Part shown: piece by piece, positions 37,185-50,225 of the stretch
Numbering within the stretch: the first letter of the stretch is position 1
Layout of the letters: every line of letters starts with the position of its first letter
Assembly (NCBI GenBank): GCA_031216445.1
Contig: CM062202.1
Location: 21,041,501-21,105,500 of the forward strand
DNA from: Lateolabrax maculatus
Taxonomy: Eukaryota > Chordata > Actinopteri > Acropomatiformes > Lateolabracidae
Direction of reading: 5' to 3'
DNA: 64,000 nucleotides
Translations under genes and position numbers: made by a program
Notes under the pieces: generated by a model
Seen by the model: the letters and a program-made list of their open reading frames with translations, nothing else
Told to the model about the DNA's origin: nothing
Database searches by the model: none

Positions 37185-37679
37185 AGTCATACTGTACTCT
37201 TTGGACTCTCTGAACACGCATGCACACACGTGTCTTTACATACAAATGGCTGCTCTGTTCCCTGGTAACAATGTAACGGAAACGTGCGCAGCGGTGGATT
37301 CCACGGTCTTTTCCATCCTAAATGCCAACTTAGGGGTGGGAGCTGTTGAATTAAAGCAGCTTCTGATGTTATGTACAGTATACGGCAACAGCGAGGAATT
37401 CCGCTGCCGTGGAGCTCACAAGCAAATTGCACAAAAAGAAAAAAAAATTCAAATGCACTGAACGAAAGACAAAAAAACTGCATTCACAGACAGGCAGTGT
37501 GCTTGTTATACAGTTTGATACACTGGCACGACCTTGACTTATTTTTACAACTCAGCTTTGCGTTAAAAGTTATCGTGCTGTGTGTGTTGTGTTGTGAAAC
37601 TGTACAGCCATTACTCAGTTGAGACATTTCATTTGAGCTTGTATTGTTCACGCAGTCAGTGTAAATGAAAGGCAGTGCT

Positions 37680-37704
37680 GAGAGAGAGAGAGAGAGAGAG
37701 AGAG
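37680..37704 (+). repeat. (GA)n microsatellite
   Basis: Twelve uninterrupted GA units. Confidence 0.95.
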
Positions 37705-38338
37705 AAAAACAGGACCTTGATAGAAAAGAGTGTTCTTTCTTACGATGGCTGAGCCGGTGTATGCTCACTCTCTATAGACAACAATCATATATCACTGATG
37801 AGTAATGAGCCATACTTTCCTCATACTCACAGCAAAGACAAACAGCGTGGACATGCTGGGAGTTAATTATTAACTGTGTAATAGCAATAAAAAGGAACCA
37901 GGGGGTAAAGACTACCAGACTTGTGAAGAATGGATGTGTTGCTTTTGACGTGCCGCTGGTTATGTTGCAAAACCCAGAGTGAAGGTGATACATGAGGTGG
38001 CAGGTATGAAATTAAATATCGTATTAGCTGTTAATAAACAGTAGCACATACTGTAGATAAGCGGCTGTTGTAAGCTTTCATTTGAACCCTTTTACTGCTT
38101 TTTGCTTATTAGACTGTTTCCGATGCACGTGGTGCTTTGTTGACGTGGCCCACAGAGACAACGTTTTTAAGGCGGGTTATGAGGCTGCATGTGTGCCAGT
38201 CGGGTTTTGGAGCACCCAGTGCTCACAAACACACTCAGATGCTGTGTCCATCTCTCTGAGGTGGACCCACAAAGAAAATCCCTCCTCACCCTTAATACTA
38301 GCAGCAACAAAACACACTATTCAGATGTCTCATGCAAA

Positions 38339-38362
38339 ATATATATATATATATATATATAT
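38339..38362 (+). repeat. (AT)n microsatellite
   Basis: Twelve uninterrupted AT units; self-complementary. Confidence 0.95.
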
Positions 38363-39649
38363 CAGTATAGGATTGTATCAGTGAAATTAAATCAGCTCTA
38401 GCAGCAAACCAAAGGCAATCATTACAAAATATTCTATTTCCGTCAAAATCAACCAGTCTGACACCTCCTGCCAGCCTGTTCTTCCCTAACTGGCTCCTGC
38501 GAGTCTCACACAGAAACACACAGATTAGCAGAGCACTGACCGTACAGCGCAGTCTGTCATGGTTGCACTGCTCATTTAACACGTGGTTACAGAGTGGTAG
38601 ACACACTAAATTCCAGGTCAATTACCACATCTGATCCAATTGATGATAAAGACCTGACACATCTTGTTTTCTTTTGTTTTTTTTGGAAAACATGCTCTCA
38701 CAAACAACCTCCGAGTGCACAGTTTGAAGTAACGTACACTTTTTTTAAGGCTTTTGTTCTACCCACAAAGGATTTAACTAATTGATGACATAGATTTACT
38801 GGTGATTATCTAGTAAATAGATGGTCAGGTGATATTGCCTTTGGAGACTGTGTGACTTGAACCAATGAGTCCATCAGCTTTCTCTATGACTCGGTGTTGA
38901 TGGTGTTTCCTATTCATGTTACATTGCACACAGTAGCTCACATAATCCTTCTGTTGTCAGAGAATTTAATGCTTACTTTTCCATGACCTGTAATCTGCTT
39001 TTTCAGGGTTCACGCTTATCCCAAAATACTGTGAGATGTTGTAGGCACAAGCGGAAGAAAAAATAAAAGCCTGTGTGCAGGCATTCAGCAGGCTGTAGAT
39101 CTATCCAGCTAAATTTGATTTCTATTACAAGGGGCAGGGAGTGCTAGATGGCCCTTGGACACGAGGCTTAGAGGACTGACAAATTGAGTCACTAAATGCC
39201 CGCTTTGAGCGATGGCACCATTTTCTGATCGACAGTCCACTAAGGCCTAGGTCACCCTGAGAACAGTAGCTTTGTTTTCCCTGTTGACAGGCGCCTGTGA
39301 AAGGCAGCAAAAGACCTCCTAAAAGCCCTTTACTTTTATACTGAGATGTGTACACGTACAAAGTACAAACTCACCCACGCATGTACACATTCCCTCAAGA
39401 GCACAAAGTTAAAACTCTGAACATCTTGCTGCTTTAAATCCTGGTTGGGATTTCCTGCTCGCACCTTCTCTGGCTCTCTTTTCTCTTGCCAAGGTCCTCT
39501 GTACATCGCAGTCTTCAAAACAAAAGCTGTTTTGTTTCGAGCGTAGCAGCAAACTCAACAAACGGGGGGTCACGACATCTCTTTTTTTGATACTCAGAAC
39601 TTCACATTTCCTCTCTTACATCAAACTTTTTCAATTTGAAACTTTTTTC

Positions 39650-40170
39650 TAATCCCCAAACTCCCCACTTTGGGGCTTGATAAATGACAGATATGCAATT
39701 AATAACATGTTGACTGAAACAACATTTAGTAATAACAGACCCAATGCTTTGAATGATAATTAAAATGTTCAAATAAGCGTGGACTCTTATGCTAATACTC
39801 TGCTAATGTGTTTACATTCATTTTCCTTTAGTTGTTGTAATTGTTGCCGTTCTCTGCTTTCTTGCGTTTGACTCGCCGGATTCAAAGCCCGTCATTGCTC
39901 ACGCTGACGCCCTTGTATAATCATATCACCCAGTCTAATTACTATGGAGTCTTACGCAAATTTATCTGCAGCCAAATGATGCTTTTCATCCAGAAAATTA
40001 CCAAAATTCCTTACAATGTTATTAGTGCTTTAGCAGCACTCCCCAGGCGACCCTCCATTCTTCTTTGCTGTATTGTTTTTGCCCTCACCCGCGGCGCATA
40101 CACATGCTCCCCCATCCATGACAGCTGCGGTGCATAGTTGGTGGTTTCCCAATCTTTGTAAAAGGCACAG
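39650..40170. promoter_or_regulatory. Candidate conserved non-coding block
   Basis: GATATGCAATTAATAACATG, GAATGATAATTAAAATG, CTTATGCTAATACTCTGC, CTAATTACTATGGAGTC. Long, complex and repeat-free with many homeodomain and POU-like words. The open frame here has no protein-family resemblance. Confidence 0.35.
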
Positions 40171-41856
40171 TCTTTAAGCATGTCTATTCCAATCATGCCA
40201 AATAAGTGTGAACCCGCACAAAAAACCTGTGTGCTGTAATGCTGTTCTGTAAGAAACGATGAAAGAGTTTTCTCTCTCTGTGATATCCAGTCAATAAAAG
40301 TAGCAATCTGGGAAATAATCCATACACAAGGGTGACACAATTCAATATGTGCACTTGTCTGAAGTCATCATAAACCTGACAGTGTTCTACACAAAAGAAA
40401 AAACGTCCTTTTTTCAGTACATGAAATGCTGTTCTGATTATTTGGGTTGGACTAATTTGTTGTTTAATCTTGATAGCCAGCAGGGGTCTGATTACTAATT
40501 TGAAAGTGGCTAATGTTCATCTCATGGATTAATGTTACAATAACTTCTCCAAAGTTTTGAGTCTACTCTTTTAAATTCCTTCCAGCTCTACCGTCACTTT
40601 GTCTGCTTTTATCCGAATAGAAATGCATCTGAACGGATGCATGCATAAAGGTTAGAGAAACAGGCCGGAAGGTTGCTAGCTCAATCGCCGAACAATACTT
40701 TGTTGGATAAATAAAGGTTATTGTCATGGACAGGGACAAGAAACACAAGTGGTCAGACACTCAACAAGCTAAACAGTTCAGCCTCATTATCTAAATCACT
40801 AAAAGTAAAACCATTTAATAATTATATTAATACTCATAATAGATAATAGTCTCTCATTGCATAGGATAACAATGTGAGTCTGCAAACCACTGCTCTTTTG
40901 TGGAGCAGTTTATAGTCCAACAGGGGACGTTAAATTAAAGCAATGGTGCGCCACAGCCGATATGCTACATTGGCTTCCTCCGTTTTGGACTCTCTGTTTC
41001 TCCTTTCCCTTAAAGGTCAGCACAAGGTCAGCAGACAACTTGCTATTGGTTAAACGCATGAATTTACAAGTGGATTTGCTTTGCCCCTGCGAGCAAATCC
41101 ATTAATCACTGGTGTGACCAGGCTTTAAAACCTGTTTGTGTTCTTTGCCCCCCTGCGTTTCCAGATCTCGGGCGTTATTAAGAATAAGACCTTAGTTGTA
41201 AGAAATCAGAATTTCCCTTCAGCAGAAACAAAGATGCACAAGGTTTGTTATTGTTGGCTTGAATAAAATAAATATATCATCTCGGTCGTGACCGTTTTAC
41301 TGTATGAACTCTACTGGTCCAAATTCAGAACGCTCTTCCTTTCTAAAAGTCTGACTGACACCCAAACCCAAAAAACCTGTAAGCCCTTCGACCCACAATG
41401 GCACCCGTGGCATTTATAATCTAGTGCACAAGAGGGAGGTAATTTTATCATTAGTACTGCAGGCAGCTTGCCTGACTGCTCTCGCCGTCGTAGTCCAGCT
41501 GCGTCCGGGCCTGCCAGCTTCTGGCTCAGCTCCAGGCTGCCTGTCACAGGGTCAGCTCAGAGAGACGACTACTCACAGCCTGTAAAACACTGCTGATGGC
41601 TAAAACACTCACGCCATCCATCATGCAGGTGCAAAGACTGTACTTATCCCAGTGGGGATTCACACACAGGCGTGCGTGTGCACACACAGGACCCCGCACA
41701 CATACATGCCTTTGAGCCATCGTTTAGAGGAAGGTATCGATTAGCCCTCTGTAATTAACACATGCTCCCACAGGGAATAAATCAGTGTTGATGAATCACT
41801 GATTGTGGTGGTTTTGGTGGTGGAGGTGTGCGTATGTGTGTATATACAGTAGCATC

Positions 41857-41873
41857 TGTGTGTGTGTGTGTGT
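41857..41873 (+). repeat. (TG)n microsatellite
   Basis: Eight TG units. Confidence 0.85.
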
Positions 41874-42449
41874 ACATGTTATTGGGTCATTAAGGTTGAA
41901 GGAGTGATATTCAAGGCCTTGGGGTGAGCTGAACTAAAAGTGCCCTGGTAGACAGTATAAAACTGCTGCTGCACTATGATGCTGTAACCGCAGGCACCCA
42001 CTGTGGGCTGACAGAGATATTTGAAGACCACAAACCACAAAGACCAAAGTTCCCGCAGGACATGAACATAAAAACAAAGGCAGAAAATAATCAAGTGAAA
42101 ACCAACCCAACACAAGGTTTGATATCCAGGACTCAGTAGCTGGAATACATTTTGCTGTAATGGTACTTGAGCTCACAAGGCAGTACTGATTACACTGTAT
42201 ATAATCATATTTTCCCAAGAGTCACCAATGAAGCAAAGCCTGTGAGCTAGTTCGGGCAGACAAGGCAGACAGCTCAAGGCTGCTGCTACTCTTATGTAAC
42301 ATACTCCACTTTTTGTTAGTGCTCTGTTCACTGTATTCTTCTTCCACGCCTGCTGCTGGACTGCTTACCTGAAAGCTATGCTGCAACAGCTGCGTTCACT
42401 TCTCATCACGGGTTCTGCCGCACCAACTTGTGCAAATACAGGATTTCAT

Positions 42450-42600
42450 AACGAGCATCCACCTGTGGGGTCTGAGTCCTAGTTCCCTGGGGGAAGTAAT
42501 GAGCGTCACTCCCCAAACCCTGCTGTGCTTAGCTAATTTTTTTTCTTGTGGGGAGTGTCGAGGTAAGAGACGAGATGCCAAATATCAACTTCTGCGTTCA
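42450..42600 (+). repeat. Interspersed repeat family C, copy 1 (partial)
   Basis: CATCCACCTGTGGGGTCTGA, GTCCTAGTTCCCTGGGGGAA, GTAATGAGCGTCACTCCCCA, CCTGCTGTGCTTAGC and TTCTTGTGGGGAGTG align by eye with 44475-44575, at roughly three-quarters identity. Confidence 0.55.
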
Positions 42601-42879
42601 CATAATAATCCACTAAAAGTGAGTTGGCTTACTGAACTGCAATTATTGAAATTAACTGAGATACTTTTTAATTATTGTCCTCAACACTGCTATGATGAGT
42701 AAAGACATGGTTTGATCCCATAACTGGCAGGATACATCTGATAATACCCCTGTTGTGGTACATCAGCCCAGACCTACACCATGAATTTTATAGTTTTTTT
42801 TTAAAAAAAGTGACATTTCACAGGTGTTAGGTGCACTTTTTGCTTTGAGCACACTGGCACCAGTCATTAAGCAAAACCT

Positions 42880-43130
42880 TTGATTGCCAATACATTTGGT
42901 ACTGACATTCATTTCCCCACAGGATGAATTTTAATTTTGTCCAATAGTTTGGTTTATCACCAAATACCTCCAAAATAATGATATTCTCATCAGCCCTAGC
43001 ATCCTAACACGCTAAACTAAGATGGTGAACATAGTAAACTTATAGTAGTACTCATAGTAGTACTTATAGTTAACTTACTTATACTAAACATCAGCTTGTG
43101 TGTCATTGGGAGCGTGCTGACGCTGACTCT
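42880..43130 (+). repeat. Interspersed repeat family A, 3'-half copy
   Basis: GGTACTGACATTCATTTCCC, CACAGGATGAATTTTAATTT, ACGCTAAACTAAGATGGTGA and CTAAACATCAGCTTGTGTG follow the internal order of family A. A short local repeat of GTAGTACT units at 43043-43066 looks like a later expansion inside the relic. Confidence 0.6.
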
Positions 43131-43509
43131 TTGCCTTGTTTCAATCTATCTATTCTCTTTATTTACTACACATTCAGTCTATACACTATTTCAGTTCTGT
43201 TCAGTTAGGCACATGAGAACAACGTCAGTCTCCGGGAAAAGAAATAAAATTGTGAAATTATGTTCATGGGGTACATGAGAGTCTATGTACCTTTTGCTTA
43301 CAAGTCCTGCTTTGCTTGTGTTTGATCCTGAAACCTAAAAAGATAATGTGCGATATCATCCTCATTGACTTAAAGGCTGAACACCTAAAGAAAATGCTAT
43401 CTCGGTGCAAGAACACTCAGTCTCAAAGAAATCTGTGTCTCTTACTCTGATTTACTGAATTGTCGTGTTGTGATAAAAAAAAGTTTGTAATCTTTTTGTT
43501 TGTAATTTT

Positions 43510-43533
43510 ACACACACACACACACACACACAC
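43510..43533 (+). repeat. (AC)n microsatellite
   Basis: Twelve uninterrupted AC units. Confidence 0.95.
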
Positions 43534-44429
43534 TTTTAACATGGAAGAAAAAACAGTGAATAGTCCAAATCTGTAGTTGATAATTTAATTATACCCAATC
43601 CAACTTTATTTTATTTCACATGCAGGAATCCAATTATTTTCTTAATTTAATCAGCCAAGCTTTTATTAACCAATTCATATATTATTTTTTTTGTCAAAGG
43701 ACTCCAACCTCAGTCGCTCCATGCTCGTCTCTGAAAGATTAGGAACTCACCTAAAAAGAAAGCAAGGGGGGGGCTTTATTTTTTAGTAGTGAGTTATAAA
43801 GGTCAAGTAGAAAATTGAGGTTGGGATAATATATGCCATCAATTTGCACTTCATTTTCATTTAGCTTGACCGTTGTCTATCTTCCTCGACAGTTTTAGGT
43901 GCTATTTTATTGATGGAATATATTTTTGATAGCACGGCGAGCATCACTGGGATCTTAGCCCAATGTCCAGATGAATAATGGCTAGACTTGAGATTTGAGT
44001 TTATTTATTAATTTATTATTATTTATTTGTCAGATGGTCAGAGAAGAAGAAGCTGCTTTGAATTACAAGAGCACGCATGAATAGAAAAGTATGACTGACC
44101 TTGGAAGACCAGGGAAACGAAAGGTCTTGGCGCTGTGAGTGTAAAATAGGTTTATCTGAAAATACTTCAAGGTGTTATCTGAAAAATAGAAGCTCTCAGA
44201 CGCTTATTCAAGAGGTCTCATTGCGGGCCACATATATGGCATTTTTCTGTCCAGTGACCTTTTTCTTTTCGGAACAAAATTTTTATTTTAACCATAAATA
44301 CTACAGCTTCTGTTTATTTTTCTGTTTTTGTCCTGAGGGCACTTAGCTTGATTTGGCAGAAGCTCTGGTAAAAACATACATATTTTTTAGATATTAAAAG
44401 ATATTGATCAGCTAACAAGACACCACATT

Positions 44430-44900
44430 GGTAGACATGAAAAGCATCTCAGAAGGCCCATCTTTTCAGCATCTACCTGTTGGATCAGAGTCTAAGTTTG
44501 CACGGGTGAAGTACTGATCGTCAATTCCCTAATCTCTGCTGTACTGAGCTCGTGGTGTTCTTGTGGCAAGTGACACCATTAGAGCCTACACACAAAATAT
44601 CAACTGTGTACATACAGAGGGCTGAGGAAGTGCATTTTGCACTTCGGGTTCCCCCGTCTCAAGGTCAATGGGTTTTTTTAATGGGTTGTTGTTTAGATGC
44701 ATGAAATAAGGTCTGTTGTTAACATAAGATTAAAGGATGTTCACATTTTGTTCTATGACATAATATACATCAGTAAATACCATACTCTGAATTATGAAGC
44801 TTTTATGTGTCTTAAAAAAGGCGGTTGCTAACAAGAGGCTAAACAAGACTACAGAGGTGCCAGGGACATTTAACGTACGCTTCAAAACTACGCTTTGATA
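44430..44900 (+). repeat. Interspersed repeat family C, copy 2 (longer)
   Basis: CATCTACCTGTTGGATCAGA, GTCTAAGTTTGCACGGGTGA, AGTACTGATCGTCAATTCCC, CTGCTGTACTGAGCTCGTGG and TTCTTGTGGCAAGTG match the copy at 42450-42600. It continues with GAGGAAGTGCATTTTGCACT (an 8 bp inverted repeat with a 3-base loop at 44627-44645), CATGAAATAAGGTCTGTTGT and GGTTGCTAACAAGAGGCTAA, an order I associate with a longer teleost repeat. Confidence 0.55.
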
Positions 44901-45559
44901 ATCGCTACCTTAGATAAAATTATCTTGCTGAACAAAATGTGTAGGTATCATACATTTTTGTTTGCCACAGAGCGTATTTTCTGCAATAACTTCCAGATTG
45001 ACCTACAAAAATACATCATCCCTGGAGCACTCTGTTGTGCATTCACATGATAATTGACCCTACCTTAGATGACCGACTACAGTAAACTTAATAAAACTAG
45101 TCAAGATACTTTTTTGAATAATTTACCCAGCCTTGCCAAAAAAATATTGATTAACAGTATCAGCTATCAAAACTCATCTCATCTCGTCTACATTGGTAGA
45201 CATTAAAGTGAATGAATGGATTGTAATGCATGCAGCCAGGCATTTATTTAAGAATAGCTAGAAGAAAGAAAGCAGGATTTACACATATTTTTTAAAACTT
45301 GTTTGTGTGTGTGTTTTTATAAAACAGTCAGGACAAAAACAAGGGCAAATGAAGAGGTAAAGATTTCAATAGGGAAAGGAAATCCACCATGTCAAACCTT
45401 AAATTGGACATAACATAATTTTAAAAAAAATGAACCATAATCTCAAAAGTAGGAAAGATTAATCTCACAAACACAAAAACCCTGGCCAAAAAAACTGCCC
45501 CTGTGGGACGCAGGCCTGAATCCAAAATGAATGGCTGAACAACTACGATGATTTACAAG

Positions 45560-45800
45560 GAAAACATACAGCTGTTGTCAGTGCAGTGACAATGGGATCC
45601 TCCAGATACAACCCAGAGCCGCTATTGTTGATTGCTGCATTTCCTTGGAGCATTCTCAAGGCTAAATGAGCTATAGGATGAGTGAGGCTGGCAGAGTGCC
45701 CCGCCGGAACAGCTCCATCCTTTAACACTCTGATTGATCACATTACAGTTAATTAAATATTGGCAAATTGCTCTCATCCAAGGTTGGGCCATTAAAGTTT
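45560..45800. promoter_or_regulatory. Candidate conserved non-coding block
   Basis: CGCTATTGTTGATTGCTGC, CTGATTGATCACATTACAGT, TAATTAAATATTGGCAAATT. Repeat-free; includes SOX-like ATTGTT and a TGATTGAT tandem of PBX/HOX-like type. Confidence 0.35.
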
Positions 45801-46308
45801 ACACTCCAGCCACATTTATCACTTTCCATGTCTCTTTTATCACCGCCGCCTGTCGTCTTTTCTGCGTGTCAAGTGGATGATGATAAACGCCTAAACCCTT
45901 CGTTTCTCTCAATTGTACATTTTTACCTCCTTCTTCTTTTTTGGTTCAGCTTCCTACGCTTCCCACTGGCTTTTCATTTCAATGAAGTATGACAGCTCCA
46001 ATGAAGGAGTGCGCTGCAGTGAGTCTTTTCCATATTCCTCGGCCTGTGTGTAACCGTCAGTATCTCAAAAGGGATCAGGCAAGGGGAAAATGACAGGGAA
46101 GAGCTAGGAGCATGAAAATGACACTATCGGGCAACAGCAGAAGTGAAACACAATTGTTCAGCTGTCAGCTAAGGTGCTACCCTAATAAACTACAATAATG
46201 CTGATGGGCAGGGTTGTGTTGCATGTCTGACACATATGGTATTAAAATGGCTCTCATCCTCACTGACAATAATGTATGAGCCAGTTCCCCCCTCTTTTAG
46301 GCCATGGG

Positions 46309-46363
46309 TTGGTCTCTTCCAGAAATCCCTTATGTCTCACATAAGGGTAGTGGAAGAGACCGA
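46309..46363. other. Two-part hairpin, 55 nt
   Basis: The outer stem GGTCTCTTCC (46311-46320) with GGAAGAGACC (46352-46361) is perfect; a T-G and a T-A pair extend it outward by two. The inner stem CCCTTATGT (46327-46335) with ACATAAGGG (46339-46347) is also perfect, with a 3-base loop. An internal loop of 6 and 4 bases separates the stems. It does not look like any repeat I know. Confidence 0.75.
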
Positions 46364-49081
46364 GTTAGCAGATAGGGATGGACACAAATTGTTGTCCACT
46401 TGGGTATGGTTGCAGAGTGATTCATTATTAATGCATTCAGTTTACAGGCCTGAGGGGAAGTGAAGACAGCATATCACCTCTGATAAGCCACAAGGCGCTC
46501 CCTGAAAATGAGCCGTCCTTTTTATTTGGGCGAGAGCTGAGAGGTAGACGAGGATCGGGGCCGTAAAGCCAGAGCCTGTGATTAAATGCACTAGATAAAA
46601 TCCTCAGACACTTGACGATTACTTATCAAGAGCCGGCCACCCCTATAAATGACTTTGATTAAGGCTGCACCATGGTTTTGCATAGTGACACAGAGAAAGG
46701 GTTTCTGGGTAAATGTAGCTCACACCAGAGCAGCTGAAGTGGATGCGTCCAAAATCTCGACTACACATAGCTGCAGTCTTGTTTATGAAATAATTGGTTG
46801 TGCACTCTTGCCCAACAAGGTTATTTTTTTACTTTAATTATTTTCTAATTCAAATAAATTTTTTTAATGGTATACGTCCTGGACATCGTGGTATGTTAAA
46901 TGTGAAAATGGGTTTTTCAGACGCATACAGCATGTCTGCACACAGTGTCACAATGCATGTGACCGGCTTTAGGCAAAATATATTCTGATTCTAGATCTTT
47001 GCTGTCGCTTAACTTAAGGGTTCAGTATACTTATAATGAACTACACTGCACAACATGGCGTCGACCACGTCTTAAGGCAAAAGTGTTTATACCGGCTGTG
47101 AAATGCGATATCCGAAGGCAGTGCAAAATGCCTGCCAACACGGGGACGAGACACAATGACTACTCGGACACTGCAGCATCTTGTAAAGTGCTCATCCAGT
47201 GTGCCCACGGTTCTGGCGTCAAGGTGTAAATTATATTCAGTAAACGGGAAATGGCTTCAGACCAAAAAACTTCTATTGGGCATTTGGCCTGAGCTGAACC
47301 TCCTCCTCTACCCCCACTCCCCACCTCTTTAACTGAGTGCTTCTCTTTCATATGTTAATGGATGTTGTTCTGGCACAAATTCAGAAATCAGCCTTCAATA
47401 AGAACTAAAGACGGTCTACATCATCCCGGTGCCAGGTCAGGCACTTTTACTGTGGGCTCGCCAGGAGTGTCATCGCTGAGGACCTGACCTAGCTGTGATA
47501 ACATTAGTTGATGGTGTAGTATTTTAGTGACAGTCAAGTGTGACAACTGGGTTAATAATGTCATGTGTCTCTATACTGACCACCAAGTTGGCTGCTTGCC
47601 ACACAGCTATCTGGCTGTACAGGAGAGACATTGTGATTACGCAGCAGTTCTTCAGTGAGCGGTGCCTGTACCGTGTTCAAATTACAAAAAAGAGATCATT
47701 ATATTTTTTATTCTACTGACCACGATTCTAGATGCCAGTTGCCAGAGGGGAAACAGTAATGTCTGCCTCTACTACAAAATATTTCTCTCTGTGAAATTGT
47801 TAGAAGCTCTTGCTCTTTGATTTTTGAGGCACTGACCCTGAGACCTGACGTTTACAGATGTCTTAGAACCTTATTCAATAAGCCTTGTTTGTAGCTGTGC
47901 TAGAAATCTCTCAGTGCCACTCAGTGTAAGAACTAAGGAACTACATTACACAACAAGAAAATGGATCCATAAAATATAACAGCTGTGCTTAATTTGTTTC
48001 AGATGTCCAGCTAAAATACTGCCAGACAAAGAGGTCAACATTGGTCAATTCTGCCAAACTCCGGATTGCATTCAATGGTGATTTTTTATTTATTTTTTTT
48101 AAATGCCAACATTTTTTAAATCCCTGCTTTCTGCACATGGCAAAGATTGCAGTTATGGTAAATAAACTATGGTTAAGGTTAGGCAACCAAAAAAACTTGG
48201 TTATGGTTAGTATTAATTAAGGCTTAGGGTTAGGCTTAGACGTGTTACATGTCCATCCATCACCCTGACAACCAAGGGGTGTGCAAGTGGTGCAGCTGCA
48301 CAGGGCCTCGATCGTCGCAAAGCACCCGACAATGCAGGTTTTTTTTTCTATCCAACATTGTTCAAAGTGAATTTCTTTTCTGTCCAGGGAAGACAAAGGT
48401 CATATCATGTGACCAATAATTCCTTCCTCTGTTAAGGTCCCACGTCCCGACACAAGAGCACGACCATATAACAGACTATTTTAAGGTCACGGCTGATCAG
48501 ACTCTCACTGCTTTCCGCACCCATTTTACACAAATGCCTGAGTCTGGTGACACGTCTGGATACCTTTTTGATCTGTCTTAACAGTGTGAAACAGAAGATA
48601 TTAATCTGCAAAGGCACTGCTAGAGTGACAAGTGACGCACTGGGCGCATCCAAATCTCAGGACATACAGGTGTGTATGGTGTGTACAATATCCACTAATT
48701 CCCGTTGATACTGGGCTGCAAATGTCACAGTATCTTTACACTCTGCAGTTTATGAAAGATTCAGTCATATTAATTTCATGGCTTGTAACTCCATTTGGAG
48801 TTTGAAGTAAAAACACCCAAGAACACAGAAAAACAATATGTCAAGAGGACATAAGGCTGGCTTTGTATATGCCTAGTAAAATGACGGGCATGTGATGAAT
48901 CATAAAATTGATAACATCAATGCCCCCAAAGGGAACTGTTGTGTCTTCCCTTTGCCTTGCACTCTACTTCACCTTTGATGCAGCAAACTTGAGCACCCCA
49001 TGAGTCATTGTGGACATAAATATCTTAAAGTGCGGAGGAGACAATGGTTTGCCACTGCATCTGTTTGCCACAAAAGCTATG

Positions 49082-49113
49082 AACCATGCTGTTCAAAGAG
49101 TAACAGCATGGTT
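49082..49113. other. 12 bp perfect inverted repeat, 8 nt loop
   Basis: AACCATGCTGTT (49082-49093) and AACAGCATGGTT (49102-49113) are exact reverse complements. Weaker pairing of CAAAAGCT upstream with AGACTTTTAG downstream could lengthen the stem with a bulge. Confidence 0.75.
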
Positions 49114-50059
49114 ACATCTTAAGACTTTTAGAAGCAGTAAAGCATTTTAGTCTCTTTAGGAATCCACATCCAACAATTTATTATCCTCATTATACAAAAC
49201 AGCATGCAGTGAATCTTGAAGTGAACTCTCCATGTCATTTAATGCACGGAGGTCAGCCACATTAGAACACTTCACACACGTCAGATGCCAACCGGGGAGA
49301 GGGTTGTTGAAATGTGATTGAAATGCCTGCGGCTGGGCTCTGATACACAGAAACGAAGGTGAAAAGCGAGGGCAGGGTGGTGCTGATGCAAAGGCAAAGA
49401 GAGTCAGACAGGCAAAATTGTCTTACGTGGCCTGTACGCACAGCCTGCAGTCATTCCTTGTAAAGCCTTGCTTCTGTCTCTCACCTGACATATATTTTTA
49501 CTTGTGCTGCACCTCCTGTTGGTTTTGCCTCCATGACACAAGGCCAAAACCATACACATGCCCCAGGCAAAGATGGGAAAAGAGTGAGAATTTCATAGCG
49601 TACAATGGAAGGAGTTCACTGTCTGAGGCTGGAAAAAATCCACTTTTATTCTCCGCAATGGAGCATTTTACAACTAAGATTCACACCCATGTGGTCCGTT
49701 TATCTGGAGGATAAAACTTTAAAATCTGCTAAACGGTGAACTCTTTAAACAAACTGAAAGCGTGGCGAAGATGGAGGGATTGAGGAGGCAGGAGGGACGG
49801 AAAGCTTCTAGAGGGAACGCAGGGACCTTAACTGGAACAGGGGATGAAAGTATTAGAAGAGAAAGATAGGAGCGGACAATAAAGGAGGACAGGCGAGTCG
49901 GGGAATGAGTGCAGGGAATATGTACAATAATTTTGCATGTAAGCTAATGAAAGAAGCTCTCTCTCTCTCTGTCTTTTAGCTCACCTCCCCCTCATGCTCC
50001 TCCGTGGTCTACGAGTGCAGATCACCACTATCTCCTCCTGAGTTGCACCCCCATTTTAT

Positions 50060-50225
50060 GCTCCAGCGGATGACAATAATTTAAGCCTCCCGATATGCAA
50101 ATGTCCTTAATTGGACTGTCACAAGTTCCCAGGCATCGTCAACTTTACAAAATGACTGAGGCTGGGAGCAGATTGGATTTTGGTGGCCAATCTTGTACAC
50201 TTAATTTTCAGTAATTTTGCAAGCG
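50060..50225. promoter_or_regulatory. Candidate conserved non-coding block with POU octamer
   Basis: GACAATAATTTAAGCC, exact octamer ATGCAAAT at 50095-50102, CCTTAATTGGAC, TTGGTGGCCAATCTTG and CTTAATTTTCAGTAATTTTG. Confidence 0.4.

Larger units (their letters stand above)
36400..50000. other. Intron 2, segment 3: contents
   Basis: 36500-36720 is a complex block with homeodomain and POU motifs. 36750-36820 is purine-rich. CA, GA and AT microsatellites lie at 37166-37184, 37680-37704 and 38339-38362. 39650-40170 is another complex block. 41780-41804 is a short inverted repeat. 42450-42600, 42880-43130 and 44430-44900 are repeat relics. 45560-45990 is complex candidate regulatory sequence. Clean hairpins lie at 46309-46363 and 49082-49113. 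46400-49050 otherwise shows only A+T-rich sequence and a GGTTAGG-type short repeat near 48170-48240. Confidence 0.5.
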
